A DNA stretch of 64,000 nt from positions 310,001-374,000 of the forward strand of contig CAVZQP010000001.1 in assembly GCA_963777485.1 (NCBI GenBank), in the 5' to 3' direction. Both the position numbers and the translations under genes were made by a program. Source of the stretch: Bog-473 sp963777485. GTDB taxonomy: Bacteria; Actinomycetota; Acidimicrobiia; Acidimicrobiales; RAAP-2. Below, in pieces: positions 18,475 to 25,878 of the stretch (its first letter is position 1; every line of letters begins with the position of its first letter). The notes under the pieces were generated by a model, which did no database searches, was not told where the DNA came from, and worked only from the letters and a program-made list of their open reading frames with translations.

Positions 18475-20139
18475 ATGTCCACCGCCATCCCGCCGGAACG
18501 GCACGCCACGGTGGTGTCCGTCCTGCGCGAGGCCGCCCGGGTGAACGGCGACGTCGAGGCCTACGTGGAGCCCGCCGGCGCCGGCGGGCGCCGGTCGCTG
18601 ACCTTCGCCCAGTGGGACCGCGCCGCCGATGGTGTCGCCGGCTACCTCTCCGGCCACGGCGTGCAAAAAGGCGACGTCGTCTGTCTCCTGCTGCCGGCCT
18701 GCATCGACTACGCCGTGCTCTACGCCGCCCTGCAGCGCCTCGGCGCCATCACGTCGGGCATCAATCCGCGGATGGGTGCGGGCGAAGTGACCTCGGTCCT
18801 CGAGCGCGCGGCGCCGGTGCTGCTCGTGGTCGACCCGGAAGCGGCGCCGATTCCCGAGACACCGGGCCTGGCGCAGGCGACCCGGGCGGAGGTGGCAACC
18901 GCCTGGGGCGGTGAGCCGCCGTCGTCCTGGCCCGACCTCGTCGCGGAGGATCCCGTCGCGGTCGTGTGGACGAGCGGGACCACCGGCCGGCCCAAGGGTG
19001 CAATCTTCGATCACGCCAACCTGGCCGCGGTCGCGCGCGGTACTGATGTCCTCAGCCAGCCCGGCGACCGGCGGATATCGCCCGTGCCGTTCGCACACGT
19101 GGGCTACATGACCCGGGCCTGGGACGAGATCGCGCACGGGGTGACCACGGTGATCACGCCCACACCGTGGCGGGCCGACGACGCGGTGCGCATCATGGCC
19201 GCGGAGAGGATCACGGTCGGCCAGGGTGTGCCGACGCAGTGGGCCCTCATGCTGGCTTCCGACGAGCTGGCCCACGCCGACCTGAGCTCGCTGCGGGTCG
19301 TCAGCACGGGCGCCGCGCGCATGAGCGCAACAATGATCGAAGACATGCGCCGGCGCTTCGGCGTCCCGGTCGTCGTCCGCTACACCTCGACCGAGAGCTC
19401 GCTGGGGACTGGGACCTCGCTGACGTCCTCCGACGACGAGGTAGCGACCACGGTGGGCCGGCCGGTGCCGGGCGTGGAGCTGGCCATCGTCGACGACGAC
19501 GGTTCGCCCGTCGCCGCCGGGTCGATCGGCCGGGTCATGCTGCGTTCACCGGCCGTCATGCGGGGGTACTGGGGCCAGGGGCCCGGGCGCGGCCGCACCG
19601 TGGCCGAGCTGATCGACGCGGACGCGACCGCTTCGGTGCTGGCAGCCGACGGCTGGCTCACGACCGGCGACTTCGGGCTGTTGACCCCCGAGGGGAACCT
19701 GCAGCTGGCCGGCCGTGCCCACGAGCGCTACATCCGCGGCGGGTACAACGTGTACCCCGCCGAAGTGGAGGAGGCCTTGGCGACACACCCCGGGGTGGCG
19801 CGGGCCGCCGTCGTCGGGGCGCCCGACGACGTGCTCGGCGAGATCGGCGTGGCCGTCGTGGTGGCCGCGCCGGGCTACGTGCCCGACCTCGCCTCGTTGC
19901 GGGAACACTGTGCGGCGCGGCTCTCTGATTACAAGGCCCCCGACGCGCTGGTGGTCGTCGACGAGCTCCCGCTGACGCCGATGATGAAGGTGGACCCGGC
20001 TCGCCTGGGGGACCTGGCGGCACGAGCAGCCGAGGAGCGCCGATCCGCCCGGGCGAAGGAACGTGGACAGGCCGCCGGGATGGTAGGCAGTGGCGACACA
20101 CACGGGCCTGACGCGGCCCACGATAAGGAGCGCGCATGA
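18475..20139 (+). CDS. Acyl-CoA synthetase, AMP-binding (FadD-like)
   Basis: 554 aa ANL-superfamily enzyme. VVWTSGTTGRPKGAI is the P-loop (A3-like) motif, YTSTESS sits at the A5 position, WLTTGDFG is the A7 hinge, and RYIRGGYNVYPAEVEEAL is A8. The lysine in LPLTPMMKVDPARL is the A10 catalytic lysine. It activates a carboxylic acid to acyl-AMP and then acyl-CoA. The C-terminus extends about 40 hydrophilic residues past the domain. The stop overlaps the ATG of the SDR (ATGA), indicating a two-enzyme acyl-modifying unit. Substrate unknown; a fatty, branched or steroid side-chain acid are all possible. Confidence 0.92.
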   Translation: MSTAIPPERHATVVSVLREAARVNGDVEAYVEPAGAGGRRSLTFAQWDRAADGVAGYLSGHGVQKGDVVCLLLPACIDYAVLYAALQRLGAITSGINPRMGAGEVTSVLERAAPVLLVVDPEAAPIPETPGLAQATRAEVATAWGGEPPSSWPDLVAEDPVAVVWTSGTTGRPKGAIFDHANLAAVARGTDVLSQPGDRRISPVPFAHVGYMTRAWDEIAHGVTTVITPTPWRADDAVRIMAAERITVGQGVPTQWALMLASDELAHADLSSLRVVSTGAARMSATMIEDMRRRFGVPVVVRYTSTESSLGTGTSLTSSDDEVATTVGRPVPGVELAIVDDDGSPVAAGSIGRVMLRSPAVMRGYWGQGPGRGRTVAELIDADATASVLAADGWLTTGDFGLLTPEGNLQLAGRAHERYIRGGYNVYPAEVEEALATHPGVARAAVVGAPDDVLGEIGVAVVVAAPGYVPDLASLREHCAARLSDYKAPDALVVVDELPLTPMMKVDPARLGDLAARAAEERRSARAKERGQAAGMVGSGDTHGPDAAHDKERA

Positions 20140-20963
20140 GCCCCACCAAGAGAGTCGGGGAGTCCGACCCCAACCGGGGCACCGCCCCCGAGGCGATCAC
20201 ACCCGGCCGTTACAAAGGCCAGGTCGCGATCGTCACCGGCGCGGGGTCGGGGATCGGCCGCGCCACCGCCCGCCGTCTGGCCGCCGAGGGGGCCGCCGTC
20301 GCGTGCCTCGACCTGGCCGAAGATGCGATACGAGTCGTCGCCAAAGAGATCAACGAGGAGGCGGCGGATGCCGGCGGGCGCGCCATCGCCCTGCGGTGCG
20401 ACGTGACCGACGAGGCCGGCGTGGCCGACGCCGTGGCGCGCTCGGGGGCGGAGTTGGGCGAGGTGACCAACCTGTGCAACATCGCCGGTATCGGCGGCTT
20501 CGCCCACACACCCGAGCAGTCGTTGAGCGGGTGGGACAAGATCATCGCCGTCAACCTGACCGGCACCTTCCTCATGTGCCGCGCCGTCCTCCCCGGGATG
20601 ATCGAGCACGGTGGCGCCATCGTGAACACCGTCTCCACCGCCGGGGTCATCGGCCAGCCCTACTCGGCGGCCTACTGCGCGTCGAAGGGCGGGGTGAAGA
20701 TGCTCACCAAGGCGCTCGCCGTCGAGTACATGGCCCGCGGCGTCAGGGTCAACGGCGTCGCCCCCGGTGGCGTCGACACACCGATCATCCACAATTTCGG
20801 TCCGCCCGAAGACTCCGACTGGAAACTGATCGAGCGTCTGATGACGCCGATCGGCTTCGCATATCCCCACGAGATCGCAGGCGCGTTCGCCTACCTGGGA
20901 TCGCACGAGGCCGACTATGTCACCGGTGCGATCCTCTCCATCGACGGGGCGATATCGACCTGA
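20136..20963 (+). CDS. Short-chain dehydrogenase/reductase (FabG-like)
   Basis: 275 aa classical SDR. VAIVTGAGSGIGRATA is the NAD(P)-binding TGxxxGIG. NIAGIGG matches the NNAG position, VNTVSTAG supplies the catalytic serine, and YCASKGG the YxxxK. AVEYMARGVRVNGVAPGGVDTP is the usual C-terminal block. D58-D60 after beta2 (CLDLAE) favours NAD over NADP. About 25 extra residues precede the Rossmann fold. It is coupled to the acyl-CoA synthetase by a 4-base overlap, suggesting 3-hydroxyacyl or hydroxysteroid oxidation, which is inferred. Its end touches the first of three tandem glycosyltransferases. Confidence 0.92.
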   Translation: MSPTKRVGESDPNRGTAPEAITPGRYKGQVAIVTGAGSGIGRATARRLAAEGAAVACLDLAEDAIRVVAKEINEEAADAGGRAIALRCDVTDEAGVADAVARSGAELGEVTNLCNIAGIGGFAHTPEQSLSGWDKIIAVNLTGTFLMCRAVLPGMIEHGGAIVNTVSTAGVIGQPYSAAYCASKGGVKMLTKALAVEYMARGVRVNGVAPGGVDTPIIHNFGPPEDSDWKLIERLMTPIGFAYPHEIAGAFAYLGSHEADYVTGAILSIDGAIST

Positions 20964-22123
20964 GCGACACCCTCACGCCGCCGTCGCGCCTGCGGGTCGC
21001 GCTCGACGCGACACCACTCCTCGGGCTCCCCACCGGTATCGGTGTCTTCTGTCGTGGCGTCCTGGACGCGTTGGCCGCCCGATCCGGCGTGGAGGTGACG
21101 GCCTTCGCCGTGAGCTGGCGGCGCCGTTCCATGCTGGAGGGCCGGTTGCCCGCCGGGGTGGCGCACCACCAACGTGCCATGCCCGCCAGGCCGCTCCACG
21201 CGCTCTGGGCGCGTCGGGACGGACCGCCGGTCGAATGGTTCATCGGCGCGGCCGACGTGGTCCACGGGACGAACTTCGTCGTGCCCCCGACGCGCCGGGC
21301 CGCCGCGGTGGCCTCGGTGCACGACCTGACACCCCTGCGCCACCCCGAACTGTGCGACGCCGCGACGCTGGCCTACCCGGGCCTCATCCGCCGGGCGCTG
21401 CGCCGGGGGGCCTGGGTGCACGCGGACTCGGGTTTCGTGGCCGGCGAGGTGGTCGAGGCTTTCGGAGCAGACCCCGGGCGGGTGCGCGTCGTCCACCCCG
21501 GCGTGCCGGCGCTGCCCCCGGTGAGCGACGCCGAGACGGACGACGCACTCCGGCGTATCCTGCCGCCGGGCACCGGGCGCTTCTGCCTGGCTGTGGGGAC
21601 GGCGGAGCCGCGCAAGGACCTGCCGGGCCTCGTCCGCGCCTTCGGCGCCGTGGCCGCGTCGCACGCCGACGTGTCCCTTGTCCTGGCGGGACCACCGGGT
21701 TGGGGCGAGGCGGCTCTCGAGGAAGCCGTGGCGGCATCGCCGGCGCGGGGACGGATCGTGCGCACGGGCTGGGTCGAGGACCGCGACCTCGCTGCGCTCT
21801 TCGGCCGGGCCGCGGTGCTGGCCTACCCGTCGCTCTACGAAGGGTTCGGCTTCCCTCCGCTGCAGGCCATGCGCGCCGGCGTGCCGGTGGTGGCCACCCG
21901 GGCGGGGTCGGTGCCCGAGGTCGTCGGGGACGGCGCGCTCCTGGTCGACCCCGGTGACACGGACGGGCTCGCGGCCGCGTTGGCGCGCTGCCTCACCGAC
22001 GACGGGGCACGTCGGGACCTCGTGGCGGCGGGATCGGCCTGGGCGGCCCGCTTTTCGTGGGAATCCTGCGGCACCGGGCTCGAGCAGTTGTACCGCGACG
22101 CAGCAGGGGACCGGCGTGGCTGA
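20960..22123 (+). CDS. Glycosyltransferase family 4 (first of three tandem)
   Basis: About 387 aa. The Rossmann opening LRVALDATPLLGLPTGIGVF has the G-rich acceptor loop. Then come SVHDLTPLRHPE, VGTAEPRKDLPGLVRAF (the donor-domain phosphate-binding motif), and YEGFGFPPLQAMRAGVPVV, the E-x7-E region with Q at the second position. GT4 enzymes of this type transfer mannose or a deoxyhexose from GDP-sugars. No ATG/GTG/TTG fits before the first strand. The CTG at 20960 overlapping the SDR stop (CTGA) is the most plausible start, so the exact N-terminus is uncertain. The stop overlaps the next gene by 8 bases. Confidence 0.87.
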   Translation: MSDTLTPPSRLRVALDATPLLGLPTGIGVFCRGVLDALAARSGVEVTAFAVSWRRRSMLEGRLPAGVAHHQRAMPARPLHALWARRDGPPVEWFIGAADVVHGTNFVVPPTRRAAAVASVHDLTPLRHPELCDAATLAYPGLIRRALRRGAWVHADSGFVAGEVVEAFGADPGRVRVVHPGVPALPPVSDAETDDALRRILPPGTGRFCLAVGTAEPRKDLPGLVRAFGAVAASHADVSLVLAGPPGWGEAALEEAVAASPARGRIVRTGWVEDRDLAALFGRAAVLAYPSLYEGFGFPPLQAMRAGVPVVATRAGSVPEVVGDGALLVDPGDTDGLAAALARCLTDDGARRDLVAAGSAWAARFSWESCGTGLEQLYRDAAGDRRG

Positions 22124-23246
22124 ATCCCCGTCCGTGCTGATGGCGGTCGAACAGCTCCGGCGGAAGGTCCCCGGTGGCATCGGGAACTACGCCCGCGGGC
22201 TGCTGGCCGGTCTGGAGCGCTGCGCCGAGGAAGGCGAAGGCGTCGATGTCACGCTGTTGGCAAGCCGGCCCCCGCGTGGTCCGTCCGACCCGCTGGCCGC
22301 CTATGGACGGCCCGTCGTCGTCTCCGCCCTTCCGGGCCGCATCATGACCCGGGCCTGGGATCACTCCTTGCTCCGCGCGCCGGAGGGCTTCGCCGTCGTC
22401 CACTCGGTGTCTTTGGCCGCGCCGATGCTGCGGCACGGCAGCCGAAACCGCCTGGTCGTCACCATTCACGACCTGGCATGGCGCCGCCATCCCGAAGCGA
22501 CGACTCGACGGGGTCGCCGCTGGCACGAGTCCGCGCTCCGCCGCGCCCGCGATTGCGGCGCCGATCTCGTCGTGCCGTCGCGCCTCGTCGCCGCGGACCT
22601 CGTTGCGTCCGGCGTCGAGGAGTCAAGGGTTACCGTCGTGCGCGGTGGCACCGATCACCTCGCGCCACCCGACGACGAGGCGACCACCGCACTGCTGCGG
22701 CAAGCGGGCGTGCGGAGCGACTACCTGCTGACGGTCGGCACCCTCGAGCCTCGCAAGAACCTGGACCGTCTCGTGCGGGCATACCGCCGGGTCCGGCCGC
22801 AGCTGCCCGTACCGTGGCCTCTGGTCATCGTCGGCCCGACCGGATGGGGCCATACGGGTCGGCCGCAGGAGGCCGAAGGCGTCGTCTTCACCGGCTCGGT
22901 CCCCGATGCCGTCCTCTCGGCGCTGTACCGCCGCGCCCGGGCGTTCGCGTACGTCCCGCTCACCGAGGGCTACGGGCTGCCCCCGCTCGAAGCCATGCGC
23001 ATGGGCACGCCCTCGGTGGTGTCCTCCGAGGTCCCGAGCGTGCACGACCTCGGCGAGCCCGATCCCCCGCCGGCGCGCATCGTCGACCCGCTCGATGTCG
23101 ACGACATGGCCGCCGGCCTGGCCGCCGTCCTCACCGACGACACCCTCCGAGGCGACCTGGCCGCCCGGGGATCCTCGTTCGCCTCAGCACGCACCTGGCA
23201 GTCCGCCGCCCGTGCCCATGTGCGCCTCTGGAAGCGGCTCGCGTGA
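22116..23246 (+). CDS. Glycosyltransferase family 4 (second of three tandem)
   Basis: 376 aa, GTG start inside the end of the previous gene (GTGGCTGA overlap) with a purine-rich GCAGGGGAC upstream. The N-terminal domain begins MAVEQLRRKVPGGIGNYARG, VVTIHDLAWRRHPE is the first-domain acceptor block, and LLTVGTLEPRKNLDRLVRAY is the donor-binding motif. TEGYGLPPLEAMRMGTPSV gives a complete E-x7-E. The three tandem GT4 genes share the TVGTxEPRK and HDL motifs and are clearly paralogous. They probably add successive sugars to one oligosaccharide. Confidence 0.9.
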   Translation: MAESPSVLMAVEQLRRKVPGGIGNYARGLLAGLERCAEEGEGVDVTLLASRPPRGPSDPLAAYGRPVVVSALPGRIMTRAWDHSLLRAPEGFAVVHSVSLAAPMLRHGSRNRLVVTIHDLAWRRHPEATTRRGRRWHESALRRARDCGADLVVPSRLVAADLVASGVEESRVTVVRGGTDHLAPPDDEATTALLRQAGVRSDYLLTVGTLEPRKNLDRLVRAYRRVRPQLPVPWPLVIVGPTGWGHTGRPQEAEGVVFTGSVPDAVLSALYRRARAFAYVPLTEGYGLPPLEAMRMGTPSVVSSEVPSVHDLGEPDPPPARIVDPLDVDDMAAGLAAVLTDDTLRGDLAARGSSFASARTWQSAARAHVRLWKRLA

Positions 23247-24385
23247 GCGTCGATCCGCTGGCGCTCTCGCTCGACGTGTCGGCGGTCCCCGATCGGCCCG
23301 GTGGCGCGGGCCGCTACACCATCGCCTTGGCCCGCGGCCTCGCGGCCCATCCGGACGTGACGCTCACGCTCGTGGCGCGTCGCAGCGACGCCGCTCGCTG
23401 GCAGTCGATGGGTGCTCGACACCTCCGGTCCGAGGTCCCGGCCTCGCGTCCCGGCCGCCTCGTCTTCGAACAAGTGGGGCTGCCGGCGTTGCTCCGCTCA
23501 GCCGCGGTCACCGTGCATCACGGGCCGCACTACACGATGCCGGCACGGTCGCCCGTGCCCTGCGCGGTGACGATCCACGACTGCACCTTCTTCGATCACC
23601 CCGAATGGCACCTGCGCACCAAGGCCGCGTTCTTCCGGCGTGCCATCCGACGCGCCGCCCAGCACGCGGCAGTGCTCGTCTGCGTGAGCCAGGTCACGGC
23701 CGAACGATTGGCCGCGAACTGTTCCGTGCGGGCGCCCGTGGTCGTGGCGCCACACGGCGTCGACCACGCGCGGTTCTCGCCCGCCGAGCCGAGCCCGGGC
23801 GCGGACGACGCCGAGCTGCATGCGATCGGCGTGCCCACCGACCGGCCCTTCGTCGGGTTCATCGGCACCCTCGAGCCCCGCAAGGGGGTCGCCACGTTGG
23901 TCGGCGCGTTCGACGCGCTCGCCGCTTCCCGACCCGACCTGGTGCTGGTGCTCGCGGGCCAGACGGGGTGGGGAATGGCAGAGACCGAGCGCGCTCTCGC
24001 CGCGGCCCGTCACGGGGACCGCATCGTGCGGACCGGCTACCTGCCCGAGGCGGCGGTTCCCGCCCTGCTGCGGCGGGCCGCGGTCGTTGCCTACCCCGCC
24101 GTGGAAGAGGGCTTCGGCCTCCCCGCCCTCGAAGCACTCGCGTGCGGCGCCCCGCTGGTCACGACCGAGGGAACGGCCATGGCGGAGCTCGCCGGCGGGG
24201 CCGCCCTGTTGGTGCCGCCGGGCGCCGCGGGGCCGTTGGCCGAGGCCATCGCCGCTGCCCTCGACGCCGGTCCCGGGACCGATCGCCGGTCACTCGGGCT
24301 GCAGGTGGCGGCGGAGCGGACATGGGAGGCGAGCGTGGGCGAGCACCTGCGCGCCTATGCGCTGGCGCACCAGGCCCCGCTGTAG
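23243..24385 (+). CDS. Glycosyltransferase family 4 (third of three tandem)
   Basis: 380 aa, GTG start overlapping the previous stop (GTGA). GGAGRYTIALARGLA is the acceptor-side glycine loop. VTIHDCTFFDHPEW and VAPHGVDHARF are first-domain and hinge blocks, FIGTLEPRKGVATLV is the donor motif, and EEGFGLPALEALACGAPLV is the E-x7-E. It is a mannosyl- or deoxyhexosyltransferase candidate. It is followed 10 bases later by an RMD-like reductase, so the donor may be a GDP-6-deoxyhexose made by the neighbour. Confidence 0.9.
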   Translation: MSVDPLALSLDVSAVPDRPGGAGRYTIALARGLAAHPDVTLTLVARRSDAARWQSMGARHLRSEVPASRPGRLVFEQVGLPALLRSAAVTVHHGPHYTMPARSPVPCAVTIHDCTFFDHPEWHLRTKAAFFRRAIRRAAQHAAVLVCVSQVTAERLAANCSVRAPVVVAPHGVDHARFSPAEPSPGADDAELHAIGVPTDRPFVGFIGTLEPRKGVATLVGAFDALAASRPDLVLVLAGQTGWGMAETERALAAARHGDRIVRTGYLPEAAVPALLRRAAVVAYPAVEEGFGLPALEALACGAPLVTTEGTAMAELAGGAALLVPPGAAGPLAEAIAAALDAGPGTDRRSLGLQVAAERTWEASVGEHLRAYALAHQAPL

Positions 24386-24395
24386 GGTTCCGCGG

Positions 24396-25286
24396 GTGCG
24401 TGCGCTGATCACCGGGGGGAAGGGTTTCGTGGGCCAGTGGCTCGCCGCGCACCTGAAGGACCGCGGCGACGAGGTCGCGGTGATCGATCTCGAGACGGAC
24501 GTCGCCGATGGCGCCGCCGTCCGGCGTGTGATGCACGACGTGGCGCCGGATACCGTCTACCACCTGGCCGCGATGACCCACGTAGGCGAGAGCTGGGAGC
24601 ACCCGAGCCAGGTCCTCCGGGTCAACGTCCTCGGCACGGCGGAGATCCTGGCCGCGGCGAGGGCCGAGACGTCACAGGCGCGTGTCCTGGTCGTCAGCTC
24701 CGCCGAGGTCTATGGCGTCGTCAGGCCCGAGCAGCTGCCCCTCGGTGAAGACACGCCGACCGCACCGGCCAGCCCGTACGCAGCCAGCAAGTTGGCCGCT
24801 GAGGACGTGGCGCTCCAGGCCTGGCGGGGCTACGGCCAGCCGGTGGTCGTGGTGCGGCCCTTCAACCACATCGGCCCGGGACAGTCACCCAACTTCTTCG
24901 TGCCGGCAATGGCCAAGCGCATCGTCGAAGCCCGGCGCTCGGGAGCGGCGTCGTTGCGGGTTGGCACGCTGACGACGCGGCGGGACTTCACGGATGTGCG
25001 CGACGTGGTCGCGGCCTACCGCCTGCTGATCGAGCGGGGCGTGCCGGGGGAGGTCTACAACGTGTGCTCGGGCGTCGACGTCGCCATGTCAGACGTTGCC
25101 GTGCAGCTGCTGGCACTGGCCGGCGCTGACCTCACGCTCGAGACGGACCCCGAGCTCGTGCGCCCGGTGGATGTGCCGGTGCTGCGCGGCGATGCGGCAC
25201 TGCTCCGCGCCGCCACCGGGTGGGAACCGTCGATCCCGCTCGCGACGACGCTCACCGACGTCCTGGCCTCGTGGGAGGCGGACTGA
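24396..25286 (+). CDS. GDP-6-deoxy-D-mannose reductase-like SDR
   Basis: 296 aa, GTG start. RALITGGKGFVGQWL is the NAD(P)-binding loop. VVSSAEVYG and SPYAASKLAAEDVA carry the S and YxxxK catalytic residues. VVRPFNHIGPGQSPNFFVPA followed by TRRDFTDVRDVV is the pattern of the GMD/RMD subgroup acting on GDP-mannose derivatives. Its short length (under 300 aa) fits RMD, which reduces GDP-4-keto-6-deoxymannose to GDP-rhamnose, better than the longer GMD dehydratase. No GMD is visible in the window. It ends the glycosyltransferase operon. Confidence 0.8.
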   Translation: MRALITGGKGFVGQWLAAHLKDRGDEVAVIDLETDVADGAAVRRVMHDVAPDTVYHLAAMTHVGESWEHPSQVLRVNVLGTAEILAAARAETSQARVLVVSSAEVYGVVRPEQLPLGEDTPTAPASPYAASKLAAEDVALQAWRGYGQPVVVVRPFNHIGPGQSPNFFVPAMAKRIVEARRSGAASLRVGTLTTRRDFTDVRDVVAAYRLLIERGVPGEVYNVCSGVDVAMSDVAVQLLALAGADLTLETDPELVRPVDVPVLRGDAALLRAATGWEPSIPLATTLTDVLASWEAD

Positions 25287-25317
25287 CGGCGAGCGTCGTC
25301 TGAGGGGGGGTGTGGAC

Positions 25318-25686
25318 TTAGGCGCTGACGCGCTGGCGGATCTGGATCCGCACCTCGCGCGCCTGCTCGCGCGCCTTCGTGGTGACCTGCGTCACCGAGG
25401 TGGGCAGGCGCTCTTCGATGGGCTGCAGGGTGCTCTCGACGAACTGCACGGCCGACTCGGCCAGGTCGTCGATCTGCCGGAAGCCCTTGGCCACGCCCTC
25501 GCGGACGTCGCCGATGCGCTGGTCGATCGGCAGGTCCTTCTGCAGGCGCTTCTGCAGCTCGACCCGCTGCACCTGGGCCCGCTGGTAGGCCAGCACGCCG
25601 AGGCCGACGGCGACGTACGCCACGTCCCGGGCCAGGTCGGTGACACCCTTCGAGAGGGTGCTGATGTTGGTGGTCACGTCAGGCAT
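25318..25686 (-). CDS. Small membrane-associated helical protein, unknown function
   Basis: 122 aa. A hydrophobic helix (VAYVAVGLGVLAYQRA, about aa 21-36) is followed by long charged amphipathic helices rich in Arg, Gln and Glu, ending IQIRQRVSA. Similar short proteins are common in actinobacteria but uncharacterised. It stands alone, convergent with the glycosyltransferase operon. A plausible minus-strand promoter (25797-25770) and a repeat-rich region lie upstream. No catalytic motif is seen. Confidence 0.72.
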   Translation of the reverse strand: MPDVTTNISTLSKGVTDLARDVAYVAVGLGVLAYQRAQVQRVELQKRLQKDLPIDQRIGDVREGVAKGFRQIDDLAESAVQFVESTLQPIEERLPTSVTQVTTKAREQAREVRIQIRQRVSA

Positions 25687-25769
25687 TTGTGCCTCCTGTC
25701 TCGTGCGATCAGAGTGGCGATCCGCTCGCCATGGGCCGCCATTCGGCCCCTACGCTTGTGTACTACAGT

Positions 25770-25797
25770 ATCATAGTTGTTAAACAGTAGCAAGCAA
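25770..25797 (-). promoter_or_regulatory. Candidate sigma-70-type promoter for the 25318-25686 gene
   Basis: On the minus strand TTGCTT (25797-25792) and TATGAT (25775-25770) are separated by 16 bases inside an unusually AT-rich patch of about 40 bases. The start codon of the gene lies about 80 bases downstream. The -35 box overlaps the left edge of the CAGGCAC repeat array, so a factor binding the repeats could control it. Confidence 0.45.
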
Positions 25798-25798
25798 T

Positions 25799-25875
25799 CA
25801 GGCACGGACGAGGCACCCCTCAGGCACGAATTCCGTGCCTGAGGGCATTTGCGCCGAACAGATAGCCTCAGGCAC
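25799..25875. repeat. Phased CAGGCAC repeats
   Basis: The 7-mer (C/G)AGGCAC occurs at 25799, 25810 and 25821, exactly 11 bases apart, then inverted (GTGCCTG) at 25835-25841, and again at 25869 just ahead of the ATG at 25879. The three direct copies sit on the same face of the helix. This arrangement looks like an array of binding sites for a regulator between the divergent genes starting at 25686 and 25879. Confidence 0.55.
25817..25845. repeat. 12-bp perfect inverted repeat
   Basis: CCCTCAGGCACG (25817-25828) and CGTGCCTGAGGG (25834-25845) are exact reverse complements separated by AATTC. It contains one direct and the inverted copy of the CAGGCAC repeat. With no T-run and a position upstream of a start codon, an operator or a 5'-leader hairpin is more likely than a terminator. 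Confidence 0.6.
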
Positions 25876-25878
25876 CTG

